Assembly (NCBI GenBank): GCA_029379385.1
Contig: CM055611.1
Location: 18,422,062-18,486,061 of the forward strand
Reading direction: 5' to 3'
Length of the DNA: 64,000 bases
Origin: Quillaja saponaria
Lineage: Eukaryota; Streptophyta; Magnoliopsida; Fabales; Quillajaceae
The translations under genes and the position numbers were made by a program. The notes beneath the pieces were generated by a model. That model saw nothing but the letters and a program-made list of their open reading frames with translations. It had not been told where the DNA came from and did no database searches. Within the stretch, counting starts at the first letter, position 1. Every line of letters starts with the position of its first letter. Below, piece by piece: positions 39,290-51,861 of this stretch.

Positions 39290-39475
39290 CGAGTTAACTC
39301 ATAAGCCGAGCTTTGAAAAGATTGAGCTCGACTCATTTTACTAAACGAGCTTAAAATAAAGTTCAAGATTGGCTCGTTTAAAAAACGAGCCGAGCTTGAT
39401 CTGATCTCTTAACGAATGATTCACGAGCTGTGCACAAGTTAGCTCGGCTTATTGTCACCCCTAATCCCAACTCAA
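39290..39475. mobile_element. Degraded transposon end with AACGAGC/GAGCTCG repeats
   Basis: Repeated AACGAGC and GAGCTCG-like motifs in both orientations (39307-39455) end in TTATTGTCACCCCTAAT at 39450-39466. That resembles the reverse complement of TAGGGGTGACAA-type termini of common plant DNA transposons. The matching left end is not visible, so it is a fragment. Confidence 0.4.
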
Positions 39476-42400
39476 CTCTATTCAATTTTAACAAAAAAAA
39501 TCAAATGCATGCATAGTATTAAATTATAATATACATTAATTTTTAGAAAAACACCAAAATTATATTAAATAGTACATTATATAATAATTGTTTTCCTAAA
39601 TTAACTATTAAATCAAACTTCAACAATTAACAATTTTATATTCTTAACGCATTCCTTAAATAAAGATTAAGTGGCAATTGTATTTTTTCTGACCAAACTA
39701 TCGTCCGAATTGTAATGTCCATCGTTTTCTATTGATTTGATAACTTTTACCTCATAGTTGAATCAAACTTTTACAAATAACCCAAATAATTTTAATTTTT
39801 TAATGTTTAGCAAAAAAAAAATTTAATTTTTTAATTAACTTTAATGGCTCATCGCCAAAAAGACCAAAAATATCCCCCATCTTCTCCTTGCTGCTTTTCA
39901 TGATTCAAAACTCAGACAGAACCATCATAAATCTCAAATCAATTAATTACAAAGAAAAAAAAAACACTAATCTCTCAAACTTTCATGAAATGAGGTCTCA
40001 AAAGCCTATCAATATGTTCGAATTTGGGTTTTTAAATTTCATCAAGAAATTTTTTTGAATTTTAGGCTTCGCCTACATTATCTTCCGGATCTTCTATGTA
40101 TTTCCTTGTGTGTAATTAACTCATCATAGAGACACAAATTAAGCATAACTACATAAGGTTTTTCTGAATGAATCGTGTTAGATGAAATAAGTGACTTTTT
40201 GTGAAAATTTGATTATGAAATTCCTTTTGTTATTTGCAAATTGGGTTCAAATATGGGGTCAAATTAGCTTAAATCAATAGAAAAAAAAAAAAAAAAAAAA
40301 AAAGGATAATTCTTAGTGTTTTTAAAATAAGCACAATCTGACTAGCAAAAAAAAAAAAAAAATAGAAGAAATATATCTAATTCAACAACACAAAATGAAA
40401 GTAAGAAATAAAAAAATAAAAAATATTTGAAAGTTGTAACCCACCATTCTTCTTTATGTTAATCAAAAATTCCTAAATTGATCAGCTTTAATGTCTATTT
40501 TTTACAAATTAGAGGTGCATATGCATGTCACGTGACTCTTTTTTATTAAAAATGAATGGATGTGAATTAATCTGATAATAGTGTCACTCCGAGGTGATAG
40601 TTCTGACATGTTGACAAAATGAAAATCTTGTAAACTATATGTAAGTAAAGTGATATTTTCTCTTTCTTTTATTTTGTCTTTAATTGGGGTAAGAAAAGAC
40701 AAATTGTGAATTTATGGAACTTAAAAAATAGAGAGGTTTAATTGTGTGTTGGACTTAAAAAAAATGTATAACTCTATTCATTTCTCTTAAGTTATATATT
40801 TTTTAAGTTTCAAACAATGAATTTGTATAGGATTTACATAAAACATATTTGAAGTCCATATTTTCATCAAGTTTATATCGACACACAAATATTTATGTGT
40901 GATATCGTACATGATAGGATAGTATAAACTTATACAATGCATTAGATAATATTATCATTTTTAATTATATTGTTATATTATTCTTCCTCTTTGTACTAAA
41001 TTTAATATTATCATGCATAGTCGAAGAGAGGTTAATAATATAAATTATTCCTAATTTCTCTTTTGTAGGAACGAAATGAGAAAAGAACCACGTTGTAACA
41101 ATTGCACTAAAATTTTATTTTCTCATTTTCCTTTTTGTTCAAAGTTCAGTTAGATGAGCATGAGCTTTTGTCCAACAGTACTCTACATAAGAACCAATGA
41201 ATTAGTCTTATATTATCATATCATATAAATTCATATTATTATGTTGCTTCGAAACACACCACACTTCACTCCTTACTTAACCAACAAACAATATGACACT
41301 TATAAATGTACTCTTAAATTTCAAGTGGAAGAAAAGTAATTAACAGCAACAAAAATCAGTTTTATGATAAAATTGGAATATTTTGGAAAAAAAAGAGGAT
41401 TAATTGTTTTTAGAAATATGAGTGACAAAATTATCAATATTAAATTATTGAAATTTTATATATATTCGATTAAAAAAATAGCATTATAATGTATTGCGAT
41501 ATTATTATTATATTTGCTTACACATAAACATTGGCTTATGGAAAAGGCTCTAATGTTGAAATATTCTTAATTATTAGGCTAAATTATACCAAAGACCCTA
41601 TTATTGATCTTATTATAATTATAAAAGTCAGAAGATTCTTACAGTATTCTATTATATAATATACATATTTTAAATATTTAAATTATTGAAAAAATAAAAT
41701 CACTTAATAATTATTAAAAATAATAACTTTCCACTCTCCTACTCTCTCCCACTCATTTAATATAGAAATATATATATTTGTATTAAATTAAATTAAGAAA
41801 CAATATATACAACTTACCTATGTGAGTGCAAACCACAAATTATATCTAATGTGTGAAACCTATTAAAGAGAGGAGCGTAAAACAGATCTTTTCATTTTGT
41901 GGGCAAAAATAATTAGATTATAGTAGATACTATAATGGCCATCTCATTTAAGCTCTAATCATCTCTTAATTAACATTTATTAACAAAGTACACAAGTGAC
42001 CCGCATGATCTTACAATTTCAACCAAATGCTGGAAAAGTAGGAGACCATTATGGGCAATGACAACTTGGACTGACTTTGATCGTAGCTAAGTGTCTTTTT
42101 GACCAAAAAGTAGCATCCTTAATTTAATTAAAATTGATTTGAGTTTTTTTTTTCATTAAATCGTTTTCTCTTTAATTCTCAGTGAAGTTAATTTGAGTTT
42201 TGAGTTTTGTTGGCAATCTATAATTCTCAGTGGAGTTTGAGCACTTCAGTTTCAAAGGAAGCTACCCATATCCCTGTTTTTTTTTTTTCCAAAATATAAT
42301 TTTGATCTATTGTTCCCAGAGCCTATCAATCATGAGATGTGGGCTGGGATGTGGGCGTAATAGAACATCTCGGCCAATCGAGGTCTAGCTCTACTAGCAT

Positions 42401-42492
42401 AGTGCCTCCAAAACCTTTTCCATAGTAATACTATTGTTAATTTTCAAACACCACGACTATGAGTTATGGGGATGGAGCTGGTGTGTTATAAA

Positions 42493-42632
42493 GACAGCTT
42501 TCTTAAGGTGCAAACAGACTTTTGAAATGGGAAATGAATATTTCTTGCAAGGTGGAATCATCTCTACATCAAGATAGACATAAATTCAACTGTGTCATCT
42601 TTCTTTCTCATAGAAGCTGCAAGAAAGCTGTC
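42493..42632. other. Inverted repeat sharing the miR396 core
   Basis: GACAGCTTTCTT at 42493-42504 is repeated in perfect inverted orientation as AAGAAAGCTGTC at 42621-42632, leaving a 116-nt loop. The 10-mer CAGCTTTCTT is the core of mature miR396 and AAGAAAGCTG that of its star strand. Pairing outside the 12 bp is weak, and the first five bases of the 5' arm do not match miR396, so this is at best a decayed or very divergent hairpin. Confidence 0.2.
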
Positions 42633-44177
42633 CATGAAAGATTTCTTCCCAACGGGCGGGGGGTTCTCTAAGTGCACTGACTGGGAGGCATCTATCATGG
42701 AGGTGTCAAGGCCTCCAGTACTACTCTCTGGATTAGAATTTACAATTCAAAATAACAATCAAACCTTTAATTATGTATATATAAAAAAATAGTAAATTAT
42801 CATTCGGATAATTAAAATCTACCACATCAAGTAATAAAGTAAATTTAAAATTTAAAGTATTTTTTTAATATTCTTTTAAATAACTTTATCTATATTCATC
42901 TAAACTAGAAAAATGAATTAAATCTTAAATTTTAGACTTCATCTAATAATTGATATTATATGGAAATAAAGAGAAGAATAACGAAAATTATATTTTTATA
43001 TTTTATTTCTTTTTGAATTCAATGGGATTGATGCCAAATATATTTAATGGCTTAGTGGTTGAATCAAGTACCTCCACCCTTGAGAAGATGGTTCAACTCC
43101 TTACTCCAAAACGGTTTAATATGTAAAATGGTTTATATGATTAATTCGGACGAAATCTAAATTGGTTGGCGGTTCAATTACTTCAGTGAGTTCGGTTGGT
43201 TAGCGGTTCAATTATTTCAATCAGTTCGGTCCGATTTTTGAAAGGAAATATTGGAAGCCAACTACACTAGGGTCTAGGGAAGGGAAGCAATCCATACTAG
43301 TGAACATGGTTTTCCTGTTAGGAACGCATGCTGCCCTTCATAGTAATCAATCCGTAGATTCCATACGATGGCAAAACCTCCTTGGAGGGCAGGATTTACC
43401 CCTTTGATAACCATATCTATGGTGCCCATGATCGTATATAATTTGCCATTGGTATTATGGCTTGAAAGGATTAGTATTGAGTACAGGCATATTTGAATTT
43501 TAGAACTGGAAATGGTCCGAATATCTCATATCTCAATATTGAGATATTTGAGCTTAATTTTATGCTACATTCAAGTGTCAAGAAACCGCGTACACATTTT
43601 AACTTTTTAAACCCAAAATTTTCAATGTTATTAAAATTTAAGATTTCACTCACATTTAACAAGAAAGAATGTATTAAGAAGATTCTTATATGATTATTGA
43701 CTACATAACTTATAGCCATATCAATTAAAATAAATTCACTTTACACATAAACATGAATCTAACAATTTTCTCGATTAAGTGACATGACCTAAATGATAAA
43801 TATATGTATATATATATATATAATTATCATGCATTTTGTTTTATTCATTAATCCCATCAACTTGTAGGACTTCAGGATCCCTTTACAAATGAACATACTC
43901 TGAAATAGTTAAAGACATGAGATAAGAGACAATTAGACATAATGCTACCATTCTACATGATATTTTATGCTTCATGCTACATCATATTCTAAAGTTTTTG
44001 TCCTTATTTTTTACCATTCTAAACTTATTCAAAGAAATTCCATCCAACCCAAAGTTTTTAAAAAAGAAAAAAAGTAAATAATTTGGAGACTGAGAGAACA
44101 GAGTACTGAAACAGAGGATTCCTTTCTTCCTACTCTGGTTTTTTTCTTCTGCATGGAGAATTAGTGATTGTAAGTTA

Positions 44178-44583
44178 CTAGTTTTTTTTAGAAAGCTTCT
44201 CCTGAAGCTGAGAAAAGAGAGCTTGGTTCTCTTTGTGAAGAAGCATGGCTTTCTTCCTCAGCTTCTCATTCTCCTCTATGATACTTTGGTTCTCCATGTA
44301 CAATTTCAAGTTCTTCATCTTAATCTCTGCTTTCACCACCACCATCATCCTTTTCTTCTTCTCTTTTGCTTCTTTCAATTGTGATCTCCTCCTGTTACAT
44401 CAAAATATCCATAATTTAGACTCAAAACAACCTCAAACACATGCAAAGAATAAAGGAATTTAATTAAAAAAAGAACCTGTTGAGCTTTCCCAACCGAAAC
44501 CGAGGTCTCTTCGACAACCTTGGACGGCGAGGAGCTGAGTATAATGAACTTTCAAGGCTTTGTTTTGATGAATTACTAGACAT
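44178..44583 (-). CDS. ZPR1-like: LITTLE ZIPPER (ZPR) protein, ZPR1-like
   Basis: A microprotein with a leucine zipper and no DNA-binding domain. It pairs with HD-ZIP III transcription factors (REVOLUTA, PHABULOSA and relatives) and stops them binding DNA, which tunes leaf polarity and the shoot meristem. Exon 1 is 44477-44583 and exon 2 is 44178-44391, with GT-AG ends; the junction restores an Arg codon and gives 106 residues. The N-terminal half is basic and Ser-rich (PRRPRLSKRPRFRLGKLNR). The C-terminal half holds the family hallmark KMKNLKLYMENQSIIEENEK with heptad-spaced Leu/Ile/Met, followed by LRKKAMLLHKENQALFSQL. The ATG at 44583 is chosen because the upstream extension has only a TTG. 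In Arabidopsis, ZPR genes are switched on by the HD-ZIP IIIs they inhibit. The gene looks intact. Confidence 0.92.
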
Positions 44584-45290
44584 GTTGTTTCCCTGTAAAA
44601 GCTCTATTTGAAAGAAGAGAGCTATAGGTATAAACAGCAGGCTGTGAAAAATTAGAGAAGTTTGAAAAGATGGTTGCAAGCAGTGGTCTTCAAGGACTAA
44701 TTTATAATAATATATAGGTGAAAAATTGGAGAAGAGGAGGAAAAAAATGAATTGTATAGCTGTGATATTGTGTTTGTATCTGCAACATGAGAGAGAAAGA
44801 GAGGCTTTTTATTGCAATGATGGCATAAGGACTCATGATTACAAACGCCAGCAATAGATGAGGGTTTGCAGAAGAAGAGGATGAAGGAAAAGAAAAAACA
44901 AAAGGGTTTGATTCTTTTTTTTCTTTGGCCTTTTTGATTGCTTTCCTTACTCTTAGCGAAGTCCAAGTCTCAAACTTGGGTGGTGGTTTGAGTTGGGGCA
45001 CAAAGAAAATACAACACCCACTCTTTCAAATTGGGCACATATCTTTTGTAACTTATCTAATCTCAGAACTTTCTCCTTCAGTTTCATTACACTTTGGGTT
45101 CTGAATTCTGACCACAAAGGCCTAATAATTAAATTGCAACATATACATATAAAAGAATAGTCACATGGTGTATAATGAAACAAGTTGATGTTATGATGAT
45201 TATGGTAGAAGACAAGTCTGACAAAACATTCAAAGTAGACAAACCTGCATTTACTACTCCAGTGCCATGACATGGTTACGTATGTTTCAC
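44584..45290 (-). promoter_or_regulatory. ZPR 5' leader and promoter region
   Basis: Sequence upstream of the ZPR start on the - strand. It contains purine/pyrimidine tracts and several overlapping frames (44697-45001, 44953-45273) with Phe/Ser-rich content and no family resemblance, which I take as leader and promoter. I could not pick out a convincing HD-ZIP III site (GTAAT(G/C)ATTAC). Confidence 0.35.
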
Positions 45291-46284
45291 TGCAATTTTA
45301 TTAGAGTGTGTACAGCTCTGAAATGTCATCAATTTCACAAATAATTTAGGGCTCTGTAATTAGTTCAGACTTCACATGAAATTTCTTCTTCTTTTTGTTT
45401 CTAGAGATTCAAGTAGAAAGAAAAACCGTAAAAAATAAGCAATTATGATGGATATTGTGACAATCAAATTATGTGTTTTTTTTATGTTCAAGAAATAAAA
45501 CACACTTGAGTTCAGGAGTGAGGAACCTCCCTGTAATGTTAAGGGTTCGAGTATACTGGAAAACAGTTATAGGAAAGGATAATCATAAACTCTGAACGAG
45601 ATTAGGTTACGAAGGGTGTGGCAGTGAAATTTAAAAAAAAAAAAATTAAAAAAATTATGTTTTTGATGTGTAAGGATTGGTGAGTTCCGAACCCCACATT
45701 GAGAATATACTTACATTTGAGGTCAATTACGCATAATTTAATCATTTTTTATGTTTTAACAAACAAATGCCCGAGTCTTTTTTTTTTTTTTTACTAAAGT
45801 AAATGGTGATTATGTATTCCATTTAGTGAGCATCATAGAAAAATCTGGTTATATATAAGAATTCAAGTATGCAACCAAGTGTAATGATGCTGTAGAAATT
45901 ACTAGATATAAAATAATTGCTATTTTCATGGTCAAAAAGTTATATTGGTTTCATATTTATATAGGTAAGACAAGATTGCAAGAAAGGTTTTGTTTGAAAA
46001 GCAGACACTAACAATGCTTTTTAATTTGCTTTTACACATGAAAATGTTTACGTGTTGGGATCTCCAAGTTCAAACCTTAATGTAAGTCCAAAACATTTGT
46101 CATTATGCTTAATCATTTGCATTCAATTGAAAACGCAATCCAAAACAAGAAGACAGATATTGCCTTACTGGTTGGATTAGAACACAATTAGATCAAGTTT
46201 CAACATATTATTATTCTAACTCTTTTCTTAGTCTATTCCTTTCAAGCCCACCTTCTTTAAGTCCAACTTAAAAAGAAAAGTCAC

Positions 46285-46557
46285 ATGGGTTTGCACGTGC
46301 AAATCACGTGCGGGAAGCCAACATAAAATGAGTGGTTTATTGGAAGGAAAGGAAGAGGGAGGGAGGAAGGTGTAGTCAATGTGGTTAGGTTATTTATTGT
46401 CCCTTTTCTTCATGTAATTGAGTACCAAAGCAATACTCATTTATTTGGAAAATGAAACCCATTTTGGCTTCATCTTCTTCTATATCATCATTACAAGCTA
46501 GTCTATCATCCTCATCTTCCCTCTTCCCTTAAATCCATTGGAGAGTACATATTTATC
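46285..46557 (+). promoter_or_regulatory. Promoter-like patch with two G-boxes
   Basis: Two CACGTG G-boxes (46294-46299 and 46305-46310) are spaced 11 bp apart, about one helical turn. A GA-rich tract (46339-46371) and a pyrimidine-rich stretch with TCTATATCATC near 46479-46490 follow, then an ATG at 46558. G-box pairs bind bZIP and bHLH factors. The sequence resembles a promoter reading rightwards, but the product is unclear. Confidence 0.3.
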
Positions 46558-46821
46558 ATGATGATTGTTGTGGGTGCTGCTAGTTTTGTCCATGTTTGGC
46601 TAAGCCATTTCAAATGTAGCTTAGCAGCTCACAATGTAGATAGGGGTCTTAAAAACTTTTGGTGCAATTTCATCATAATTAGGGCACCATTTATGTGGAG
46701 TAGTTGGAATTTAGCTATACAAAATCTATCCTTATGTACATCCTCTCTTGATCCCAGAGGATCATGTTCCCATCCAACTGTTATCAATTTCACTTCTCAA
46801 AACATATTAAAAAAAAAATAA
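46558..46821 (+). CDS. Hypothetical small ORF, 87 codons, weak
   Basis: It starts with two consecutive ATGs downstream of a promoter-like patch and ends in a poly-Lys stretch caused by an A-tract (46808-46820). The N-terminal residues are hydrophobic (MIVVGAASFVHVWL) and no family is recognised. A hairpin overlaps its first 80 bp, so the locus could equally be non-coding. Low confidence that it is a protein gene. Confidence 0.12.
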   Translation: MMIVVGAASFVHVWLSHFKCSLAAHNVDRGLKNFWCNFIIIRAPFMWSSWNLAIQNLSLCTSSLDPRGSCSHPTVINFTSQNILKKK

Positions 46822-49440
46822 AAAATAGCTATCGAATCTAGTACAAAATTTTCTTCTGTCCTTCAAGAACAGGAAAGGATCTGGATTTTTTTATATATAA
46901 CGCCTAGTTATTGATGGTTAAAGTTTATAATAATTAAAATATATTTTACTTATGTAATATAATCTATTTTCAGAATCACTCATGTGATTCATTTTGTATT
47001 GAAACTATAATTTAGAGTAATATGTCATTGGATGGTTTCTCCAACGAAAACGAGCACATATTTAATGTTTAAGATTGACTAGACCAAACCATATTAATTC
47101 TCATGTTTTTTATGTTTAGAATCACATTTTTACATATATTGATATTATTACCATCATTATCTTTAGATTTTCTTATTGCATTAAATTATATAATTAGGGA
47201 ACAAATTTGAGTTTTAAACCATAAAAAGAAAGTAAAACTCTTTGGACAGACTAAATTATTGTGCTTCAAATATTGGCCATCAAATGGCAATTTAATTGAA
47301 AGTGCAGGGTCATTTTGATACAAAATGAACTGCGTGTATGATATTGAGAAAAAAATTGTATATTCCATAAAATAATGAAGTATAGATAATATTAAATATC
47401 TATGTTAATTGTTAATTAGATTTGAAATATAGGTACTTGAATCTCTCATCATATGCTCTTTTGAACATGTAAGGTTGAGCTATTTGATGAGGACTAGGAC
47501 CACTTGTCTTGTGTACTCATTTCTTGTAATACTACCACAAAAGTATTTTGGCACTACGAAGGATTGAAATGTTGGTAGTCAACAATGATCTCAAAACCCT
47601 AGCTAGCCTCCATATATTCAAAATGATGTTATTACCTACATTAATTTGGTTGCTTGTATGATGTATTCCCCATCTCAATCTGGTATGTGCTTCGGTGCAT
47701 TCCTCTTGTCTAAGATCATGTTTACGTTGACTTAATTGAGAGAGCTCGATCGACTATTTGAATTATTTTTCTTGTCTATGATTATTATTATTATTATTGT
47801 AAGTTGATAATGTTTAAGTTGATTAAGGGTATAAACTCTTTTCTAATTGTCTGGATTTTAACCTGAAATTAGAAGTCCAATAAAATCTCTTAGCAAACAA
47901 TATCATAAAAACTAAGCTATATAATTCATTGGATTGATTTTTATTTTTTTTCTCCTACTTTTGATAATTATCATAAATTTTCAACGAAATAAACATGAAA
48001 GGACAAATGGATATTAAATAATGAATAGCTCACCACTTAAACATATAGAGAGACTAATATCATGTCAAAAAGTAATTCAAACAAAAACTTATCAAGATTT
48101 TCTAAATGAATTTTATCTAGACGTTATAAAATTAATTTATTTACCCACTGCTAGATCATGTAACTCTCAGTCTTACCATGATCGACGTTGGGATCCACAT
48201 CACCACAACGATATAGCATCTTCCAATTAAAATTTGAAATACATGTCACTCGCTTATCCTCGATTGCCACAATATTGGTTTGTACACCCTCATCATCAAG
48301 AATTTTTTTAAACATATACTATAATTGGAGCTGATATGATTTTGCATGGGGCAAAGGAAGATATACATGCAAGAGTTAATTAATCCATGCAAAAGGAAGT
48401 GAGACATTCTTAGTTTGATTATAGCAAGAGGACAATGATTCTATGCAATCACTCATGTTTTAGTAGGAACATGAGAATATTGAAAGAGAAATTAAACTTA
48501 ATAAAAAAATTATTTTTAATTTTATTTTTAAATTCAATATATTTTAAGAGGGAAATGGTGTTTATTCTTTCATTCAAACATGTGTACAACATGAATTATA
48601 TTGCACATTAGAGGATACAAATTCCTATGCAACAGTAATAGTGCTACGACTAAAAAAATTCTAAATATGTTTTGCTTTTTTTTTTGCTAAAAATGAAAAT
48701 CGAACTAAGACTTCTCTCATCCCTAATACACAAACTGTGTTACTTCTTTATTTAGTTCATATTAATAATTTCTTTTAACAGATAAATAACATCATCAAAA
48801 ATAAAAATAAAAAATGCACCGACATATATATAGGTTAGTGTTTCTTTTATTTTGTTTCTTCATTTCTTTACATTTTTACGTCTTGGTGGGAGTTTGATCA
48901 ACTTCTTTATGATGATTAGATGAGATAGATATAGTTAACAGGATCGTACAATTTCTCGCCTTTAATGAGCTGCTTAAATTTATGTCTCGATGGTTCATGC
49001 TTTTCCTTCTCTTTGTTTAAGTGTTTGGTTGTCTTAGTTTTTCTTCTTCTGTTTTTTGGAGGGTTTTGGTTTTTAAGTAATTGTAACTAGTTTTTTTTTC
49101 ATTTGCATGTTATTTCATGATTACATTCAAGTATTTCACTAAAAGAAATGATTATATTAGTCCTGGTGCACAATTCTTGAACAATGCTCATGGATCATAT
49201 GGGTTTCATGCTAGTTTCAAATTGAACATCACAAGGAAAAACTTAAAAAACATGGAAGCAAGAATTCATCACCTTCCTCCCGAATTCACGTCATCTTTAT
49301 TAGGACCCATTGCAAGACATTGCTAACAATAAAAATCTAATAAAGAAATGGCAGCAAAAGCCATATGAATTATTATACAACATAAATAAAGCCTAAATTT
49401 ACAAAGAGGGAGAAGGGGAGAGAGTATTTACAGAATTCAA

Positions 49441-49567
49441 GAAAATTTCGGATTTTTGGACAGAAGGGTCCAAGTCCCAAAATTTTTGTACAAAATGATA
49501 AATTTTTTACTTTAATAGCCAAAATGGGGTAAAATCTGAAACTGCATTTTCAAAAACCGTTTTCTAG
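49441..49567 (+). repeat. Left terminal inverted repeat of the MULE
   Basis: Starts GAAAATTTCGGATTTTTGGA and ends TTTTCTAG. It matches the reverse complement of 58934-59060 at 112 of 127 positions with no gaps. Of the fifteen differences, ten are transitions. Confidence 0.92.
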
Positions 49568-49599
49568 TCCGATTCACAATGCCATGTCACCTCACGGAC

Positions 49600-50600
49600 C
49601 CCACAGTACACACCTTCACGGACCCAAGCGGACCATCTTAATTGACCCCTGAAACCAACTTTACAAAAGTCGGTTTCATTCAAATTTTGTCCCCCCGCGG
49701 GCCCCGCCGCATGGGTCGGCAGGGGGACAAACAAGTTCTGAAACCGGCTTTTGTAAAGCCGATTTCAAAGCCTGCATTTTAAAAACGTGCTCTATCCCTA
49801 CCTTGCAACCCTAACCCCCTTTCACGTTTGTGTTTGTTTTTAATTTTTTTTTTCATGAGTTGAAAATATTTTTAATTTCAAATATATGATAATATTTTTT
49901 TTTCATGGTTTGAAAATATTTTTAATTTCAAATATATGATAATTTGTAAGTGTGTTTTTTTGAAATATGTGATAATTTATAAATTTAAATTTTATGGAAA
50001 TTTTTAAATTTTTATTGTATGATATTTTTAAAGTTTAAAATATATAGTAATTTTTTAATTTTTAGTATATGATATTTTATAAATTTAAAGTATATGATAA
50101 TTTTAAATTTTAGAATTTAAGATTTTTGATAATTTTTTAATTTTATAGTGTATCGTAAATGTTTTTATTATAGTTTATGATATTTTAAAATTTTAAAATT
50201 CATGATATCTTTTAAATATAAAGTATATGTTAAGTTATATATTTATAGTTTATGATATATTTAAATTCTAAAATGTATGATAAATTTTAAAGTGTATAAT
50301 AATTATATGGAATTAAAAATATATGATAAATTTTAAATTTATAGTGTATGATAGTTTTTAAACTTATAATGTATGATATTTTTAAATTTATATTTATAAT
50401 GTATGATATTGATTTTTATTATTGTGTATGATATTGCACATTTTTAAATTTTACTATATTTTTTTAATTTAAAGTGTATAATTTTTAAACTTATTTGAAA
50501 TAATTTAGTAAAAAGAAAAACATTAAATTATTTTAAAAATTAATGGAGCACACTTATATTAATCAAATACATATTATGAATACTATAATTTATTTAGAAA
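49600..50600. other. Left non-coding arm of the MULE
   Basis: 49600-49790 is GC-rich and contains inverted, short repeats of GAAACCGGCTTTTGTAAAGCCG type (near 49650-49670 and 49739-49766). 49845-50560 is very AT-rich, with a rough array of GTATGATAATTTTTAAATTT-like units. No exon is seen. Confidence 0.5.
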
Positions 50601-50647
50601 AACTTGCCACACATTGGCGATAATGAAATTAATATATGTGTCATTGT

Positions 50648-51283
50648 TTAACAACATGCTGGCAAAGACGATGGAAGAAAATTATGAACGAAATCTTCAT
50701 CACCATCACTGTCAGTGTAGTCAGATAGGTTATCATCGCTCTCGTATTGCGCATCAATTTCAACTTCCATCGTCGTCGGAGTTCTTAACTCGTCTTGGCG
50801 AGCAGTCGCCTCGTGCCAGGCATGGTACTTATCTAGTCTTCGATTCATCTGGTTAATTTCGGACTTTAGTCTTTTAATCACCTGAGCTATTTCACCTTGT
50901 GTTGAACGAGGTAAAGTTGCAAATATCGCTTTTGGGACTGACAGCTTGTGTAATCTACAATATGATTCCATCTCGCACCTTATCTCTCACCATTTAATGT
51001 ACTCAGGTTCCCTTGCCCAAACTACCTAATTTTCTTGTGAGACATTAGTAATTGGTCCGACCATTATATGATCGGCAATATTTTAACTATTGGTAGAATA
51101 TATAGGGATGCATTGAAACTCTCTTTTTGATCTATACCATGTAACCTCATTCGGATCAGTATACTTGTCTACACGATGAAGACGTTGTCTCGGTGTTGAT
51201 GGCTCAGGTCTGGTTCTAGTTGATGATCTGTGACCACCACAACGTCCATGACAGCCACAATGTGAGCATGGTTGTCTTGGCAT
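50648..51283 (-). pseudogene. Third ORF of the MULE: Cys/His-rich N-terminus, coiled coil, acidic tail, with three stops
   Basis: One uninterrupted frame of 212 codons runs from an ATG at 51283 to a stop at 50648, broken by three nonsense codons (51083-51085 TAA, 51026-51028 TAG, 50987-50989 TGA) and no indel. The N-terminus MPRQPCSHCGCHGRCGGH has four Cys and three His in 18 residues, possibly a small metal-binding knuckle. A basic Arg/Pro-rich stretch follows. The middle (QVIKRLKSEINQMNRRLDKY) is a likely coiled coil, and the tail (DDNLSDYTDSDGDEDF) is acidic. I do not recognise the family. Its place beside the transposase and PMD gene suggests an accessory protein of this MULE lineage. Confidence 0.6.
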
Positions 51284-51861
51284 ATTTTCTTGTTATCGAG
51301 TGTGAGTTTTTAATAAGAAACGGTTGTTTGATGTTTTCAACTCTGATGGCCAATCCTGTTTATATAAGCAAATATTTCTTGTTATCGTCAAAATAATGTC
51401 ACTTGAATATATACTGAAGTAGTCAAAGATTTAATGCGTGAGTGTAAAGTAATGTCAGCATATCTGTTCACACATAAAGTAATGTCAGCATGTCCATTTA
51501 CTGTTTAAATGCTTTATAAGTGAAAATACGTGAACGAGTAGTCACTTCATGAAAAGATTGTGTACTTCATTCTAATTATTACATGCTTCATTATAAAGTA
51601 ATGCTAGCATGTCTGTTTATTAAAATAATATTTGAAGATTTATGTAATAATTTCAGTACTTAAGATAATAATTATTATTAGACAATTGAAAATTTTCACA
51701 TTGAAGTGGTAGGGGGTTTGGCAGACCCCTACCTGTTTATTAAAAAGTAAATTCTAATTTACAAGTATAACTAAATTAAAACATAAACTAGAAAGACTCT
51801 TCCCATTACAAGTAACAAACACAAAAAAAAAACTTAAATAAGGATTTCGGGCAATACTGGT
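51284..51861. other. Spacer between the third ORF and the PMD gene of the MULE
   Basis: AT-rich, with a repeated phrase (GTAATGTCAGCAT near 51451 and 51480, and a related GTAATGCTAGCATG near 51599). It probably holds the promoter of the third ORF and the 3' end of the PMD gene. No coding sequence is seen. Confidence 0.4.

Larger units (their letters stand above)
38961..44177. other. AT-rich intergenic region between kinesin and ZPR
   Basis: No complete gene is seen. It contains a transposon relic (39290-39475), an A-tract (about 40281-40303), a GC-richer island with an inverted repeat (42230-42745), transposon-like sequence with repeated GGTTCAATTA units (43130-43260) and a TA microsatellite near 43803-43821. 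Short open frames (40502-40702, 42592-42792, 43471-43719) have no family resemblance. Confidence 0.5.
45291..49440. other. Intergenic region between ZPR and the Mutator-like element
   Basis: Mostly AT-rich with no recognised exon. It contains a promoter-like patch with paired G-boxes (46285-46560), a small hairpin (46564-46635), an ATT repeat near 47780-47800 and many T tracts. The last 300 bp (49117-49440) may be the displaced 3' UTR of the FHA gene (see the Mutator-like element). Confidence 0.45.

Noticed and set aside
44697..45273. Overlapping open frames upstream of ZPR
   Set aside because: Low-complexity Phe/Ser/Lys-rich frames in the ZPR leader; no family motif.
49117..49326. 69-codon + strand open frame left of the MULE
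   Set aside because: No family resemblance and antisense to a possible displaced 3' UTR.
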